Assembly: GCF_040869045.1 (NCBI RefSeq)
Contig: NC_090323.1
Span: 151,176,426-151,240,425, forward strand
Source of the DNA: Eurosta solidaginis
Lineage: Eukaryota; Arthropoda; Insecta; Diptera; Tephritidae
DNA: 64,000 nt
Direction: 5' to 3'
Shown here: in pieces, positions 53,436 through 64,000 of the stretch
Numbering within the stretch: the first letter of the stretch is position 1
How the letters are laid out: each line of letters starts with the position of its first letter
Program-made: the position numbers and the translations under genes
The notes under the pieces: model-generated
Told to the model about the DNA's origin: nothing
What the model saw: only the letters and a program-made list of their open reading frames with translations
Databases searched by the model: none

Positions 53436-53584
53436 TATACTGCCCGGAAAAACATATTATATGTGTTAATCCAACAGAAAGAATACCTACTGAATTTCAC
53501 ACTGAACGAAAAAATAAAACTACATAGCACAAATTTTGGAAGTTAATTTCTTTGGTATCATTGTAAAAAGAATCGATTTATCCA

Positions 53585-53590
53585 TTTATT
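53585..53590 (-). promoter_or_regulatory. candidate polyadenylation signal, module B
   Basis: AATAAA on the minus strand about 10 nt downstream of the module B stop codon. Such a short 3' UTR is possible in flies; another signal further down could be used instead. Confidence 0.45.
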
Positions 53591-53599
53591 AATTATAGC

Positions 53600-53793
53600 T
53601 TAAATATTTAGATGCCTTGGAGCAGGCAGATCTTCAAGAGTCTCTGCCAAATATTGCTTGTAGAGACGCTGTTTACAAAAATAATAAAAATCATACTCAT
53701 GTGTAAAGTTTCTGCGAATCATATCCTTTACATCCTCATCTATTTTGGGCTTTCTTTTGTTTTTATTACGATTTGTTATTTCATTATTATGTA
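53600..53793 (-). CDS. pip: pipe module B, exon 3 (terminal exon)
   Basis: Terminal coding exon, 194 nt, after a 73-bp intron (acceptor GAATTGCAG) and ending in TAA at 53600-53602. The peptide begins HNNEITNRNKNKRKPKID and continues with DMIRRNFTHEYDFYYFC and QRLYKQYLA, nearly identical to module C up to that point, then a different tail ending HLNI. There is no internal methionine near its start, so a simple ATG-based search misses it. The complete module is about 302 residues. Confidence 0.88.
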
Positions 53794-53866
53794 CTGCAAT
53801 TCAAATATAAAAAATTACTTTAATATAGTGTTGGCTTTAAAATGAAATAAAAAATCATCGTAATAC

Positions 53867-54021
53867 TTTTGAATAATAATTTGGCGCCATTAAAGAATCT
53901 TGGTATATATTTCTCAAACACAGTGAGCGTTACATTTGTATCTTCCCAAGAACCAACTACCGCATACTCACGTTCCACATGTTCTTTTGCCATTTGTGCG
54001 GCTTTGGGTGAGTTAAAGGGT
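53867..54021 (-). CDS. pip: pipe module B, exon 2
   Basis: Second coding exon, 155 nt, after a 75-bp intron with acceptor TTCCTACAG. It reads PFNSPKAAQMAKEHVERE, then VVGSWEDTN and VFEKYIPRFF, as in module C. The donor is GTATTA at 53866-53861, weaker than the GTGAG/GTAAG donors of the other modules, but it gives the same phase and the same exon length. Unspliced reading would add a hydrophobic tail and a stop, which the sister modules lack. Confidence 0.87.
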
Positions 54022-54096
54022 CTGTAGGAATAACATACGAAAGTATTGTGTGTAGAGTGACTCAATAAATACTTTTTTAATTTTTTCTATACTCAC

Positions 54097-54656
54097 AAGC
54101 AATCATCATCATGACCACAAAAAAACAATGTCTGACTTTTGTAATTTCCAACATAGTCTCTAACTGAATATGGCACATATTGACATTCGGGATCACCATT
54201 ACGAACACATTCGTTAAAATCTTTTGTATACCATTCCGTTGGTTTCAGCGGCTTGTATGGATCCTTGCGATATTCAATTGCATTTTTATAAGCACCTCTC
54301 GCATAAAAATACCAACTAATCACACGTTCAACTGGATCTCGTACCAAATTTATATAAATCGGTTTGGGCAGATTGAATATTTCAAAATCAATCCAATTTA
54401 CATGTTCTATATATACTGAACCATCATTTAGTTCCGATATTGTTTCTGCTAATTCTTGTTGTTCGTAACGCGTAAACTGACGTTTTGTCGCTTTACCTAA
54501 ACCTTCGCGCTCCAAATTTAATAAGTTGAAGTTTCCCAAATTATTAAAAAGTTCAAGTAGAGATTCGCTACCAACTTTGGCGCAACGATTGAAGAATAGC
54601 ACATCGATCTCAGCTTTGCGTGTATTGTTTAAATTGTTTACATTTAATTTTTTTAA
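54097..54656 (-). CDS. pip: pipe module B, exon 1 (2-O-sulfotransferase core)
   Basis: First coding exon of the middle module: 560 nt, in frame 0 after an acceptor ending TTATCCTAG, with a GTGAGT donor at 54091-54096. It starts with the same LKKL residues as module C. The motifs are at the same residue numbers: NRCAKVGSE at 23-31, EHVNW with His85, RDPVERVISW at 106-115, and FFCGH near 178-182. Roughly four fifths of residues match module C by eye, with a long identical run after RDPVERV; module A is clearly more distant. B and C therefore look like the younger duplicate pair. No stop or frameshift is visible, so the exon appears functional. It lies about 1.9 kb downstream of the end of module C. 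Confidence 0.9.
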
Positions 54657-56459
54657 CTAGGATAAAAATAGTGAGGGTAGTCGTTGATGAATTTTTTGTT
54701 GGAAAGTTTTTTGATTTTCGGAGCATGGCGATCGTGCCTTGAAACTCTACTTGTGGTAAAACTGAGCTTATTAGAAAACATATAGCTACAGAAAAACTAC
54801 TTTTACTATGGTAGAAAGATGATGGTTAAAAATTGGAAAACTTAATAATTAGAACCATGCCATACTTTACCAGCCCAATATAATTTCGTTGAGTTAAAAA
54901 TTTTAATTTTATTTATGTTTACGCATTGCCCAGTATCTTGCACGAATGATACCCGATATACTTATCATGGATATGATCCTTAAAACAATGCCGAACAGTC
55001 CAGGAAACAACCCCAAAACCATCTCCAGCTCGTCCCGAAACTATCCATTGATGGAAGCGAATGATACCAAAATTAAACAATCCTAAAATAGTCTGGAAAT
55101 CATCCCAAAAACAATCCAGAAATTATCCCATGAGCCATTGACTTCCCTGAAATTATCACTACCTCATTCTTAAAACAATCTCAAAATTGTGTCGAAACCT
55201 GCTTCAAAGCAGTCCCAAATTATCTTGGAATAGTCCTGAACATAATCTTGCAAGGCAAAACATTCCAGGAATGATCACAAAACAGTCCACAAAAAAGTCT
55301 CAATATGATTCCAAAAATCTTGAATACAATCACGAAGTTGTTCTTAGCTGTTCGAAATAAGTTCCAAGGTAATAACGAAATAGTCCCGAAATCATACTGA
55401 AATTATTCCTAAATCAATCCCGAAATTAAATTTGGAGTCACTGTTTACTATTTCCAAAGTTCTATGGCGCAAATGGCTAATATCGGCAGTCAAATCTAAA
55501 ACGCCATATCTCAAAATATTGTTCGATAACAACCTATCTTAGGATTCGCTTTAAAACCGACGTATCTCAGAATTCGGTTGAAGAACACCCTAGGAAAGAA
55601 TTTTTTTCATAAACGCTCTATCCCATATCTAAGTTATTGAACTAATGGTAAGATACGGCGTTTTTGAAGCAAATTCTGGCATAATGCATATTTGAAACAA
55701 ATCCTGAGATATTGCGTTCTTTAACCAAATTATGAATAGACCGTTTTTCAAACGTTTTTTTAAATAACGCGTTTTCACAACGGCATTCAACAATCCAATA
55801 GAGTTTCCAATAAGACGCCCGGAGATGCTTGGCTGATCTATGAGCTATGTGATATCTTTATTTTACTAGAAGCTGTGTTTTGATGCAGATTGAATTTGCG
55901 AAGTCTTAATGTCTTGTTGCGGTTCTATAGATTTTTCACAGTATTGGTCCCATGATTGTTTCTCCTTTTAACGCTGTTGCAGCTTTGGGGTTTGTTTATA
56001 TAGTCATATATATAGTCATCCCAGTCCTGTTCAAGTCGTCTTTATTTGGTTTTGTTGAAGAGTTTCTTACCCATTGATCTAAATTGCCCATACCGCCATA
56101 CTGTATCCGCTAGACTCCTCTACTTAGAGAATCTGTTACAAAAAACATTTCCATTCTATTGTTTTTGCGCAGTACTTCGCACTGTTCAACGTGAATTCTT
56201 GGATGAGGCGGTGGTGGATCCATCTAGATTATATAATCCATGAGCGTATGAAATCTAAGTAATTCTGGTGCATAGAACGACCTCTCCTTGGCGTGGAGTT
56301 ATTTCCTTTTTTAAGTTCAAAGTTTTGGATACATAAAGAGATTTCTGCTTTATAACAATGAATTGGACTTTAGGTTGCCAGGGTTTCCGAATTAATGTAG
56401 GAAAATTTAAATTCACGTAAGAATTTAGCTTCAAGCACATCTTTTAGACTATATTTAGT
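54657..56459. other. intron/spacer between modules C and B with degenerate short-period sequence
   Basis: Between 54950 and 55440 phrases such as TCCCAAAACAATCC, ATCCCGAAATTAT and AGTCCCGAAAT recur every 15-40 bases. Between 55490 and 55740 another set built on ATCTCAGAATT / GAGATATTGCG recurs. No coding sequence or known element recognised. Confidence 0.5.
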
Positions 56460-56465
56460 TTTATT
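56460..56465 (-). promoter_or_regulatory. candidate polyadenylation signal, module C
   Basis: AATAAA on the minus strand about 80 nt downstream of the module C stop codon. It is in the right place to end a transcript that chose module C. The motif is common in AT-rich DNA, so this rests on position only. Confidence 0.5.
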
Positions 56466-56546
56466 AAATGTTCAAAATTTACAAATATAATTTCATGTCA
56501 ATACTTAGTTACGTTTACAGTTAAGTCGTCATAAGTTTCTATAAAA

Positions 56547-56737
56547 CTAATCTGCTTCTTCACTGGCAGGTAAATTTTCGAGAGTTACAGCCAAATATTG
56601 TTTATAGAGGCGTTGTTTACAAAAGTAATAAAAATCATATTCATGTGTGAAATTTTTACGTATCATCTCTTTAACATCCTCGTCTATTTTTGGCTTCCTT
56701 TTGTTTTTATTGCGATTTGTTATTTCATCATTGTGAA
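56547..56737 (-). CDS. pip: pipe module C, exon 3 (terminal exon)
   Basis: Terminal coding exon of module C, 191 nt with a TAG stop at 56547-56549, after a 59-bp intron whose acceptor is AATTTCAG. It encodes a basic stretch (TNRNKNKRKPKID), then DVKEMIRKNFTHEYDFYYF and QRLYKQYLA. This resembles the C-terminal helix of HS2ST (MENEFYEFALEQF). The whole module is about 301 residues. An AATAAA signal sits about 80 nt past the stop (56460-56465), so module C can end its own transcript. The tail after KQYLA is not conserved between modules. Confidence 0.88.
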
Positions 56738-56796
56738 CTGAAATTACGAAGTTAATAAAATTAAAAAAATTTCGCATTAGAAACAAATTTCCTCAC

Positions 56797-56951
56797 TATT
56801 AAATAGCAGCTTGGCATGATCAAAGAATCGTGGTATATATTTCTCAAACACAGTGAGCGTTATATTTGTATCTTCCCAAGAGCCGACCACCGCAAAATCA
56901 CGTTCCACGTGTTCCTTTGCCATTTGTATGGCCGCTGGCGAGTTAAAGGGT
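56797..56951 (-). CDS. pip: pipe module C, exon 2
   Basis: Second coding exon of module C, 155 nt, separated from exon 1 by a 78-bp intron. It follows an acceptor ending TTCTTATAG, completes the split codon, and reads PFNSPAAIQMAKEHVERD, then a segment containing VVGSWEDTN and VFEKYIPRFF. The latter corresponds to the YFLVGVTEEL...LPRFF region of HS2ST-type enzymes, part of the conserved C-terminal fold. It leaves one base of a codon at a GTGAGG donor. Reading on past the donor meets a stop within a few codons, so splicing is required. Length and phase equal those of exon 2 in modules A and B. Confidence 0.9.
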
Positions 56952-57029
56952 CTATAAGAATTTGGAAAACAATTATTGTAGAGTGACATCAAGTTTATTA
57001 TATTTATTTTTATTTTGTTTTGTACTCAC

Positions 57030-57589
57030 ATACAATCATCATGATGTCCACAAAAGAACAATGATTGTCTTTTAAAATTTCCAATACTATCTTTAACTGT
57101 ATAGGGGACATATTGACATTCGGAATCACCGCTACGTACACATTCGTTAAAATCTTTTTTATACCATTCCGCTGATTTCAGCGGCTTGTATGGATCCTTG
57201 CGATATTCAATTGCATTCTTATAAGCGCCTCTCGCATAAAAATACCAACTAATCACACGTTCAACTGGATCACGTACCAAATTTATATAAACCGGTTTTG
57301 GTAAATCAAATTCTTCAAAATCAATCCAGTTTACATGTTCTATATATACGGAGCCATCACTAAATTCTGATATTGTTTCGGCCAGTTGACGTTGTTCCGA
57401 GCGTGTGAGTTGACGCTTGGTGGCTTTATGTAAACCATCACGTTCCATATTCAAATTATTAAACTCTTCCATTTTATTGAAAAGCTCTAGAAGCGCTTCG
57501 CTACCAACCTTAGCGCAGCGATTGAAGAATAGCACGTCAATGTCGGCTTTTCGTGTATTATTCAAACGATAGGCACTCAACTTTTTTAA
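57030..57589 (-). CDS. pip: pipe module C, exon 1 (2-O-sulfotransferase core)
   Basis: First coding exon of an alternative sulfotransferase domain. It opens in frame 0 after an acceptor ending TTGTTAG and ends two bases into a codon at a GTGAGT donor (57024-57029). Seen: a 5'-PAPS-binding loop NRCAKVGSE at residues 23-31, EHVNW with His85, the 3'-phosphate motif RDPVERVISW at 106-115, and FFCGH near 178-182. These match the heparan sulfate 2-O-sulfotransferase family; His85 aligns with the catalytic His of vertebrate HS2ST. Known: Drosophila pipe is a Golgi enzyme whose transcripts splice shared 5' exons to one of about ten alternative sulfotransferase regions, one of them needed for dorsoventral polarity. 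No signal or membrane segment lies here, as expected if that part is in upstream exons. An independent Hs2st-like gene is less likely because three modules are tandem and begin mid-protein. Confidence 0.9.
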
Positions 57590-58570
57590 CTAACAAAATT
57601 TTATGATTTTTTAAAGCATGTTGGAGATATCTATTATACAATTTTTTTCTCGATAGCCATTAGGAAAAGTTGGCATTTAGTAGAAAATTTCAGAAAACTT
57701 TATTACTTAAACTGTAGAAAAATTGGTTAGGTAGTGCCAGAAGTCTGATTTTCTAGTTCACTATAAGAAGTTGAATAGAGAAAATTAGTCAAGAAGAAAA
57801 ACTGAAGTAAATTGTATGGCATGCAGTTGCTAAATATTTTGTAGAAGCAAAGGAAAACTTTCAAGTATTTTGGACCCCATTAGCATACAAATAAAAAATT
57901 CTTACTCGTCAAGAGCATACAACAAACCATGGAAACGTGGTATCATAAAAAAATGGCATTTGAGTGTTTTCTTAATAGCTTCGGAATATGCGGTGTATAG
58001 AACACTTTTCTAAAGAAACTCTGAATAGTTTGGGACACTCAAAATAGTTACTATAAATCAATTGATATTTTGGGATGATTTCAGTTAAATGAAAACAAAA
58101 ACCGTTGCCGTCTTTTTTAGTTTTTCACTAATATCATTAACAATAAATTTCAAAAATATTGAGGATTGAATAGAAGCGATTGATTTGAGAAATATTATTA
58201 TGGAAAATTGAGTTATTGTCCAAACATTTTTATGTCAAGGGTTTTACCTTTTTGGGCATGCGAGTTTTTTCTACTTATTTGTACAATAGTTGCAGCAATT
58301 TCATTCTGGATTCACTCTGAGACAAAGAATTTAAATAACTGAAAAAAATTACTATACAATAATTAAAGTAACTTGGGAAAGTAGTCAAAAAATTAACATG
58401 AGTTAGTTTCTATGTTTTTTTTAAGTCAGCCACATCTTTATTAAACATTCTGCACTTCTCTGGTCGCGGCAATTACTTTGGAAATATGATGTTTTAGCAA
58501 GTTATAGCTTCTGCTTTTGCGCTATTTGCTACATGAAGCCGTTTTGGCAATCCAGGTCTCATGTGTATTT
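57590..58570. other. intron upstream of module C, nothing recognised
   Basis: AT-rich sequence without coding pattern or repeat structure. The acceptor for module C exon 1 is at its lower edge. Confidence 0.45.
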
Positions 58571-59767
58571 TTATACTCAGTTGAGCAGAGCTCACAGAGC
58601 ATATAAACTTTGATTGGATAACGGTTGGTTGTACAGGTATAAAGGAATCGAGATAGATATAGACTTCCATATATCAAAATCATCAGTATCGAAAAAAAAA
58701 TTGATTGAGCCATGTCCGTCCGTCCGTTAACACGATAACTTGAGTAAATTTTGAGGCATCTTGACGAAATTTGGTACGTAGGTTCCTGGGCACTCATCTC
58801 AGATCGCTATTTAAAATGAACGATATCGGACTATAACCACGCCCACTTTTTCGATATCGAAAATTTCGAAAAATCGGAAAAAGTGTGATAATTCATTACC
58901 AAAGACGGATAAAGCGATGAAACCTGGTAGGTGGGTTGAACTTATGACGCAGAATAGAAAATAAGTAAAATTTTGGACAATGGGCGTGGCACCGCCCACT
59001 TTTAAAAGAAGGTAATTTAGAAGTTTTGCAAGCTGTAATTTGGAAGTCGTTGAAGATATCATGATGAAATTTGGCACGAACGTTACTTGTATTACTATAT
59101 ATATGCTTTATAAAAAATAGCAAAATCGGAGAACGACCACGCCCACTTTAAAAAAAATTTTTTTAAAGTGAAATTTTTACATAAAATTTAATATCTTTAC
59201 AGTATATAAGTAAATTATGTCAACATTCAACTCCAGTAATGATATGGTGCAACAAATACAAAAACAAAAGAAAATTTCAAAATGGGCGTGGCTCTGCCCT
59301 TTTTCATTTGATTTGTCTAGGATACATTTAATGCCATAAATCGAACAAATATTTACCAATCCTTGTGAAATTTGACAGGCGCTTAGATTCTAGGACCATA
59401 ACTGTTTTCTGTGAAAAAGGACGAAATCGGTTGAAGCCACGCCCAGTTTTTATACACAGTAGATCGTCTGTCCTTCCGCTCTGCCGTTAACACGATAACT
59501 TGAGGAAAAATCGATATATCTTTACTAAACTCAGTTCACATAATTATCTGAACACACTTTGTATTGGTATAAAAAATGGCCGAAATCCGACTATGACCAC
59601 GCCCACTTTTTCGATTTCGAAAATTACGAAAAATGAAAAAATGCCATAATTCTATACCAAATACGAAAAAAGGGATGAAACATGGTAATTTCATTGGTTT
59701 ATTGACGCAAAATATAACTTTAGAAAAAACTTTGTAAAATGGGTGTGACACCTACCATATGAAGTAG
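58571..59767 (-). repeat. dispersed repeat copy R5, 3' half (interrupted)
   Basis: Minus-strand copy beginning at its TATAA end. It stops at ACCTACCATATGAAGTAGA, an internal point of the family, where copy R6 is inserted. The other half resumes at 62432. Confidence 0.88.
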
Positions 59768-62431
59768 AAACAAGTAAGGAAGGTTAAGTTCGGGTGTAAC
59801 CGAACATTACATACTCAGTTGAGAGCTATGGTGACAACATAAGGGAAAATAACCATGTAGGAAAATGAACCGAGGGAAACCCTGGAATGTGTTTTTATGA
59901 CATGTGTATCAAATGAAAGGCATTAAAGAGTATTTTATGAGGGAGTGGGCCATAGTTCTATAGGTGGACGCCATTTAGGGATATAGCCATAAAGGTGGAT
60001 CAGGGTTGACTCTAGAATGCGTTTGTACGATATGGGTATCAAATGAAAGGTATTAATGAGTATTTTAAAAGGGCGTGGACCTAAGTTCTATAGATGGACG
60101 CCTTTTCGAGATATCGCCGTAAAGATGGACCAGGGGTGACTCTAGAATGCGTTTGTACGATATGGGTATCAAATGAAAGGTGTTAATGAGCATTTTAAAA
60201 GGGAGTAATCCTTAGTTCCATAGGTGGACGCCGTTTCGAGATATCGCCATAAAGGTGGACCAGGGGTGACCCTAGAATTTGTTTGCACAATATGGGCATC
60301 AAACGAAAGGTGTTAATGAGTATTTTAAAAGGGAGTGGGCCTTAGTTCTATAGGTGGACGCCGTTTCGAGATATCGCCATAAAGGTGGGCCAGGGGTGAC
60401 TCTAGAATTCGTTTGTGCAATATGGGTATCAAACGAAAGGAGTTAATGAGTATTTTAAGAGGGAGTGGGCCTTTCTGGACCAGGGGTGACTCTAGACTTT
60501 GTTTGTACGATATGGGCATCAAACGAAAGGTGTTAATGAGTATTTTAAAAGGGAGTGGGCCTTAGTTCTATAGGTGGACGCCGTTTCGAGATATCGCCAT
60601 AAAGGTGGACCAGGGGTGGCCCTATAATTTGTTTGCACAATATGGGCATCAAACGAAAGGTATTAATGAGTATTTTAAAAGGGCGTGGACCTAAGTTCTA
60701 TAGATGGACGCCTTTTCGAGATATCGCCGTAAAGATGGACCAGGGGTGACTCTAGAATGCGTTTGTACGATATGGGTATCAAATGAAAGGTGTTAATGAG
60801 CATTTTAAAAGGGAGTAATCCTTAGTTCCATAGGTGGACGCCTTTTCGAGATATCGCCATAAAGGTGGACCAGGGGTGACCCTAGAATTTGTTTGCACAA
60901 TATGGGCATCAAACGAAAGGTGTTAATGAGTATTTTAAAAGGGAGTGGGCCTTAGTTCTATAGGTGGACGCCGTTTCGAGATATCGCCATAAAGGTGGAC
61001 CAGGGGTGACTCTAGAAGTACGATATGGGTATCAAATTAAAGGTATTAATGAGAGTTTTAAAAGGGAGTGGTGGTAGTTGTATATGTGAAGGCGTTTTCC
61101 AGATATCGACCAAAATGTGGACCAGGGTGACCCAGAACATCATCTGTTGGATACCGCTAATTTATTTATATATGTAATACCTGCCAAGATTTTAAGGGTT
61201 TTTTATTTCGCCCTGCAGAACTTTTTCATTTTCTTCTACTTAATATGGTAGGTGTCACAACCATTTTATAAATTTTTTTCTAAAGTTATATTTCGCGTCA
61301 ATGAAACAATCCAAGTACTTTACCATTTTTCATCCCTTTTTTCGTATTTGGTATAAAATTATGGCATTTTTTTCATTTTTCGTAATTTTCGATATCGAAA
61401 AAGTGGGCGTGGTCATAGTCGGATTTCGTTCATTTTTCATACCAAGATAAAGTGAGTTCAGATAAGTACGTGAACTGAGTTTAGTAAAGATATATCGATT
61501 TTTGCTCAAGTTATCGTGTTAATAGCCATGCGGAAGGACAGACGGACGACTGTGTATAAAAACTGGGCGTGACATCAACCGATTTCGCCCATTTTCACAG
61601 AAAACAATTAACGCTATAAAATCTATGCCCCTACCAAATTTCAAAAGGATTGGTTAATTTTTGCTCGACTTATGGCGACAAATTAAATGAAAAAGGGCGG
61701 AGCCACGCCCATTTTTAAATTTTCTTTTATTTTTGTATTTTGTTGCACCATATCATTACTGGAGTTGAATCTTGACATAATTTACTTATATACTGTAAAG
61801 ATATTAAATTTTTTGTTAAAATTTTACTTTAAAAAAATTTTTTTTTTTAAAAGTGGGCGTGGTCCTTCTCCGATTTTGCTAATTTTTATTGAGCGTACAT
61901 ATAGTAATAAGAGTAACGTTCCTGCCAAATTTCATCATGATATCTTCAACGACTGCAAAATTACAGCTTGCAAAAATTTTAAATTATCTTCTTTTAAAAC
62001 TGGGCGGTGCCACGCCCATTATCCAAAATTTTACTAATTTTCTATTTTGTGTCATAAGTTCAACTCATCTACCAAGTTTCGTCGCTTTATCGGTCTTTTG
62101 TAATGAATTATCGCACTTTTTCGGTTTTTCGAAATTTTCGATATCGAAAAAGTGGGCGTGGTTATAGTCCGATATCGTTCATTTTAAATAGCGATCTGAG
62201 ATGAGTGTTCAGAAACCTACTTACCAAATTTCATCAAGATACCTCAAAATTTACTCAAGTTATCGTGTTAATGGACGGACGGACGGACATGGCTCAATCT
62301 AATTTTTTTTCGATCCTGATTATTTTGATATATGGAAGTCTATATCTATCTCGATTCCTTTATATATGTACAACCAACCGTTATCCAATCAAACTTAATA
62401 TACTCTGTGAGCTCTGCTCAACTGAGTATAA
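59768..62431 (+). repeat. dispersed repeat copy R6, inserted in R5
   Basis: Complete copy with the 5' hairpin, eight to nine 130-bp units including a shortened one near 60470 and a higher-order duplication (60060-60300 and 60660-60900), the GGGCG-box half, three GGAC repeats, and the CTCAACTGAGTATAA end. It is in opposite orientation to its host copy. Confidence 0.9.
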
Positions 62432-64000
62432 AAAATTAAAAAGTTCTGCAGGGCGAAATCGAAAGCCCTTGGAATCATTGCAGGAATACTGTTCGTAGTA
62501 TTACATATATAAATAAATTAGCGGTACCCGACAGATGATGTTCTGGGTCACCCTGGTCCACATTTTGGTCGAAATCTCGAAAACGCCTTCACATATACAA
62601 CTACCACTACTCCCTTTTAAAATCGTTATTAATACCTTTAATTTGACACCCATATTGTATAAACACATTATAGAGTCACCCCTGGTCCACCTTTATGGCG
62701 ATATATCGAAAAGGCGTCCCACCTATAGAACTAAGGCCCACTCCATTTTAAAATACTCATTATCACCTTTCGTTTGATACTCATAATGTACAAACGCATT
62801 CTAGAGTCAACCCTGGTCCACCTTTATAACGATATTTCGAAAAGGCGTCCACCCATAGAACTAAGGCTCACTCCCTTTTAAAATACTCATTAACACCTTT
62901 CGTTTGATACCCATATTGTATAAACGCATTTTAGAGTCATCCCTGGTCCACCTCTATGGCGATATCTCGAAAAGGCGTACACCTATAAAACTAAGGCCCA
63001 CTGCCTTTTAAAATACTCATTAACACCTTTCATTTGATACCCATATCGTACAAACAAATTCTAGAGTCACCCCTGGCCCACCTTTATATCGATATTTCGA
63101 AAAGGCGTCCACCCATAGAACTAAGGCTCACTCCCTTTTAAAATACTCATTAACACCTTTCGTTTGATACCGATATTGTGTAAACGCATTTTAGAGTCAT
63201 CCCTGGTCCACCTCTATGGCGATATCTCGAAAAGGCGTCCACCTATAGAACTAAGGCCGACTCCCTTTTAAAATACTCATTAACGCCTTTCATTTGATAC
63301 CCATATCGTACAAACAAATTCTAGTGTCACCCCTGGTCCACCTTTATATCGACATTTCGAAAAGGCGTCCACCCATAGAACTGAGGCCCACTCCCTTTTA
63401 AAATGCTCGTTAACACCTTTCATTTGATACCCATATCGTAAACAAATTCTAAAGTCACCCCTGGTCCACCTTTATGGCGTTATCTCGAAAAGGCGACCAC
63501 CTATAGAACTAAGGCCACTCCCTTTTAAAATACTCATTAACACCTTTCATTTGATACCCATATCGTACAAACAAATTCAAGAGTCACCCCTGGTCCACCT
63601 TTATATCGATATTTCGAAAAGGCGTCCACCCATAGAACTAAGGCCCTCTTCCTTTTAAAATACTCGTTAACACCTTTCGTTTGATGCCCACATCGTACAA
63701 ACAAATTCTAGAGTCACCTCTGGTCCACATTTATGGCGATATCTCGAAAAGGCGTCCACCCATAGAACTAAGGCCCACTCCCTTTTAAAATACTCATTAA
63801 CACCTTTCGTTTGATACCCATATCATACAAACAAATTCTAGAGTCACCGCTGGTCCACCCTTATGGCGATATCTCGAAAAGGCGTCCACCTATAGAACTA
63901 AGACCCACTCCCTTTTAAAATACTCATTAACACCTTTCATTTTATACCCATATCGTACAAACAATTTCTAGAGTCACCCCTGGTCCACCTTTATGGAAAC
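62432..64000 (-). repeat. dispersed repeat copy R5, 5' half, running off the window
   Basis: Resumes at AAAAAGTTCTGCAGGGCGAA, the family position directly after the interruption, then at least ten 130-bp units on the minus strand up to the window edge. Its AACAAG start lies beyond 64000. Confidence 0.88.

Noticed and set aside
61687..62037. Open frames starting MKKGGATP, also at 23365, 33123 and (reverse) 19398
   Set aside because: They recur only because the dispersed repeat copies are nearly identical; they are low-complexity Phe/Leu/Ile frames overlapping the GGGCGGAGCC boxes, with no domain and no consistent end.

Overview
This window is eukaryotic. It looks like a tephritid-type fruit fly, or another higher dipteran, because of the AT-rich introns, short GT-AG introns, Pao/BEL, gypsy, RTE and CR1 retroelements, a tRNA-derived SINE, and a very abundant dispersed repeat of a kind familiar from tephritid sequence. 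The species assignment is inference. More than two thirds of the bases are transposable elements, many inserted inside one another.

The host gene content is on the minus strand and is best read as the 3' part of the sulfotransferase gene pipe (pip). Three complete alternative 3' coding modules are present, each encoding a 2-O-sulfotransferase-like domain of about 300 residues. They are module C (57589-56547), module B (54656-53600) and module A (38425-10190). Each has three coding exons with identical architecture: 560 nt, 155 nt and a terminal exon of 182-194 nt, with the same splice phases and no length change in the first two exons. In modules B and C all introns are 59-78 bp. In module A the last intron is 27,279 bp, because a nest of transposons separates exon 2 (37651-37805) from a terminal exon at 10190-10371 that is too short for simple ORF calling. 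The shared 5' exons and promoter must lie beyond base 64000.

Layout by coordinate: 652-7421 is a cluster of a 5'-truncated RTE (with target-site duplication, TSD), a CR1-type element with a 2A-like motif in ORF1, and a decayed hAT element hosting a dispersed-repeat copy. 8340-11562 holds SINE and tRNA-like pieces, module A exon 3 and Helitron ends. 14141-37557 is one LTR element of Pao/BEL type, bounded by 460-bp LTRs and a 5-bp TSD. Nested in it are three dispersed-repeat copies, a nearly complete but broken Pao/BEL element, an RTE copy inside one LTR, and a POP1 (RNase P/MRP) pseudogene fragment. 37651-38425 is module A exons 2 and 1. 39300-40760 is a decayed non-LTR 3' end. 41057-46337 is a long-inverted-repeat DNA transposon with an 8-bp TSD and another dispersed repeat inside. 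47309-52254 is a gypsy element lacking reverse transcriptase, itself hit by a CR1 copy with a 14-bp TSD. 53600-57589 is modules B and C. 58571-64000 is a dispersed repeat split by a second copy of its own family.

Two observations stand out. One is the modular pipe locus, with one module stretched over 28 kb by nested transposons. The other is the dispersed repeat family: its two ends are complementary in two divergent subfamilies with matched changes, and its body is built from degenerate units that each begin with a GGGCGTGG-like box.
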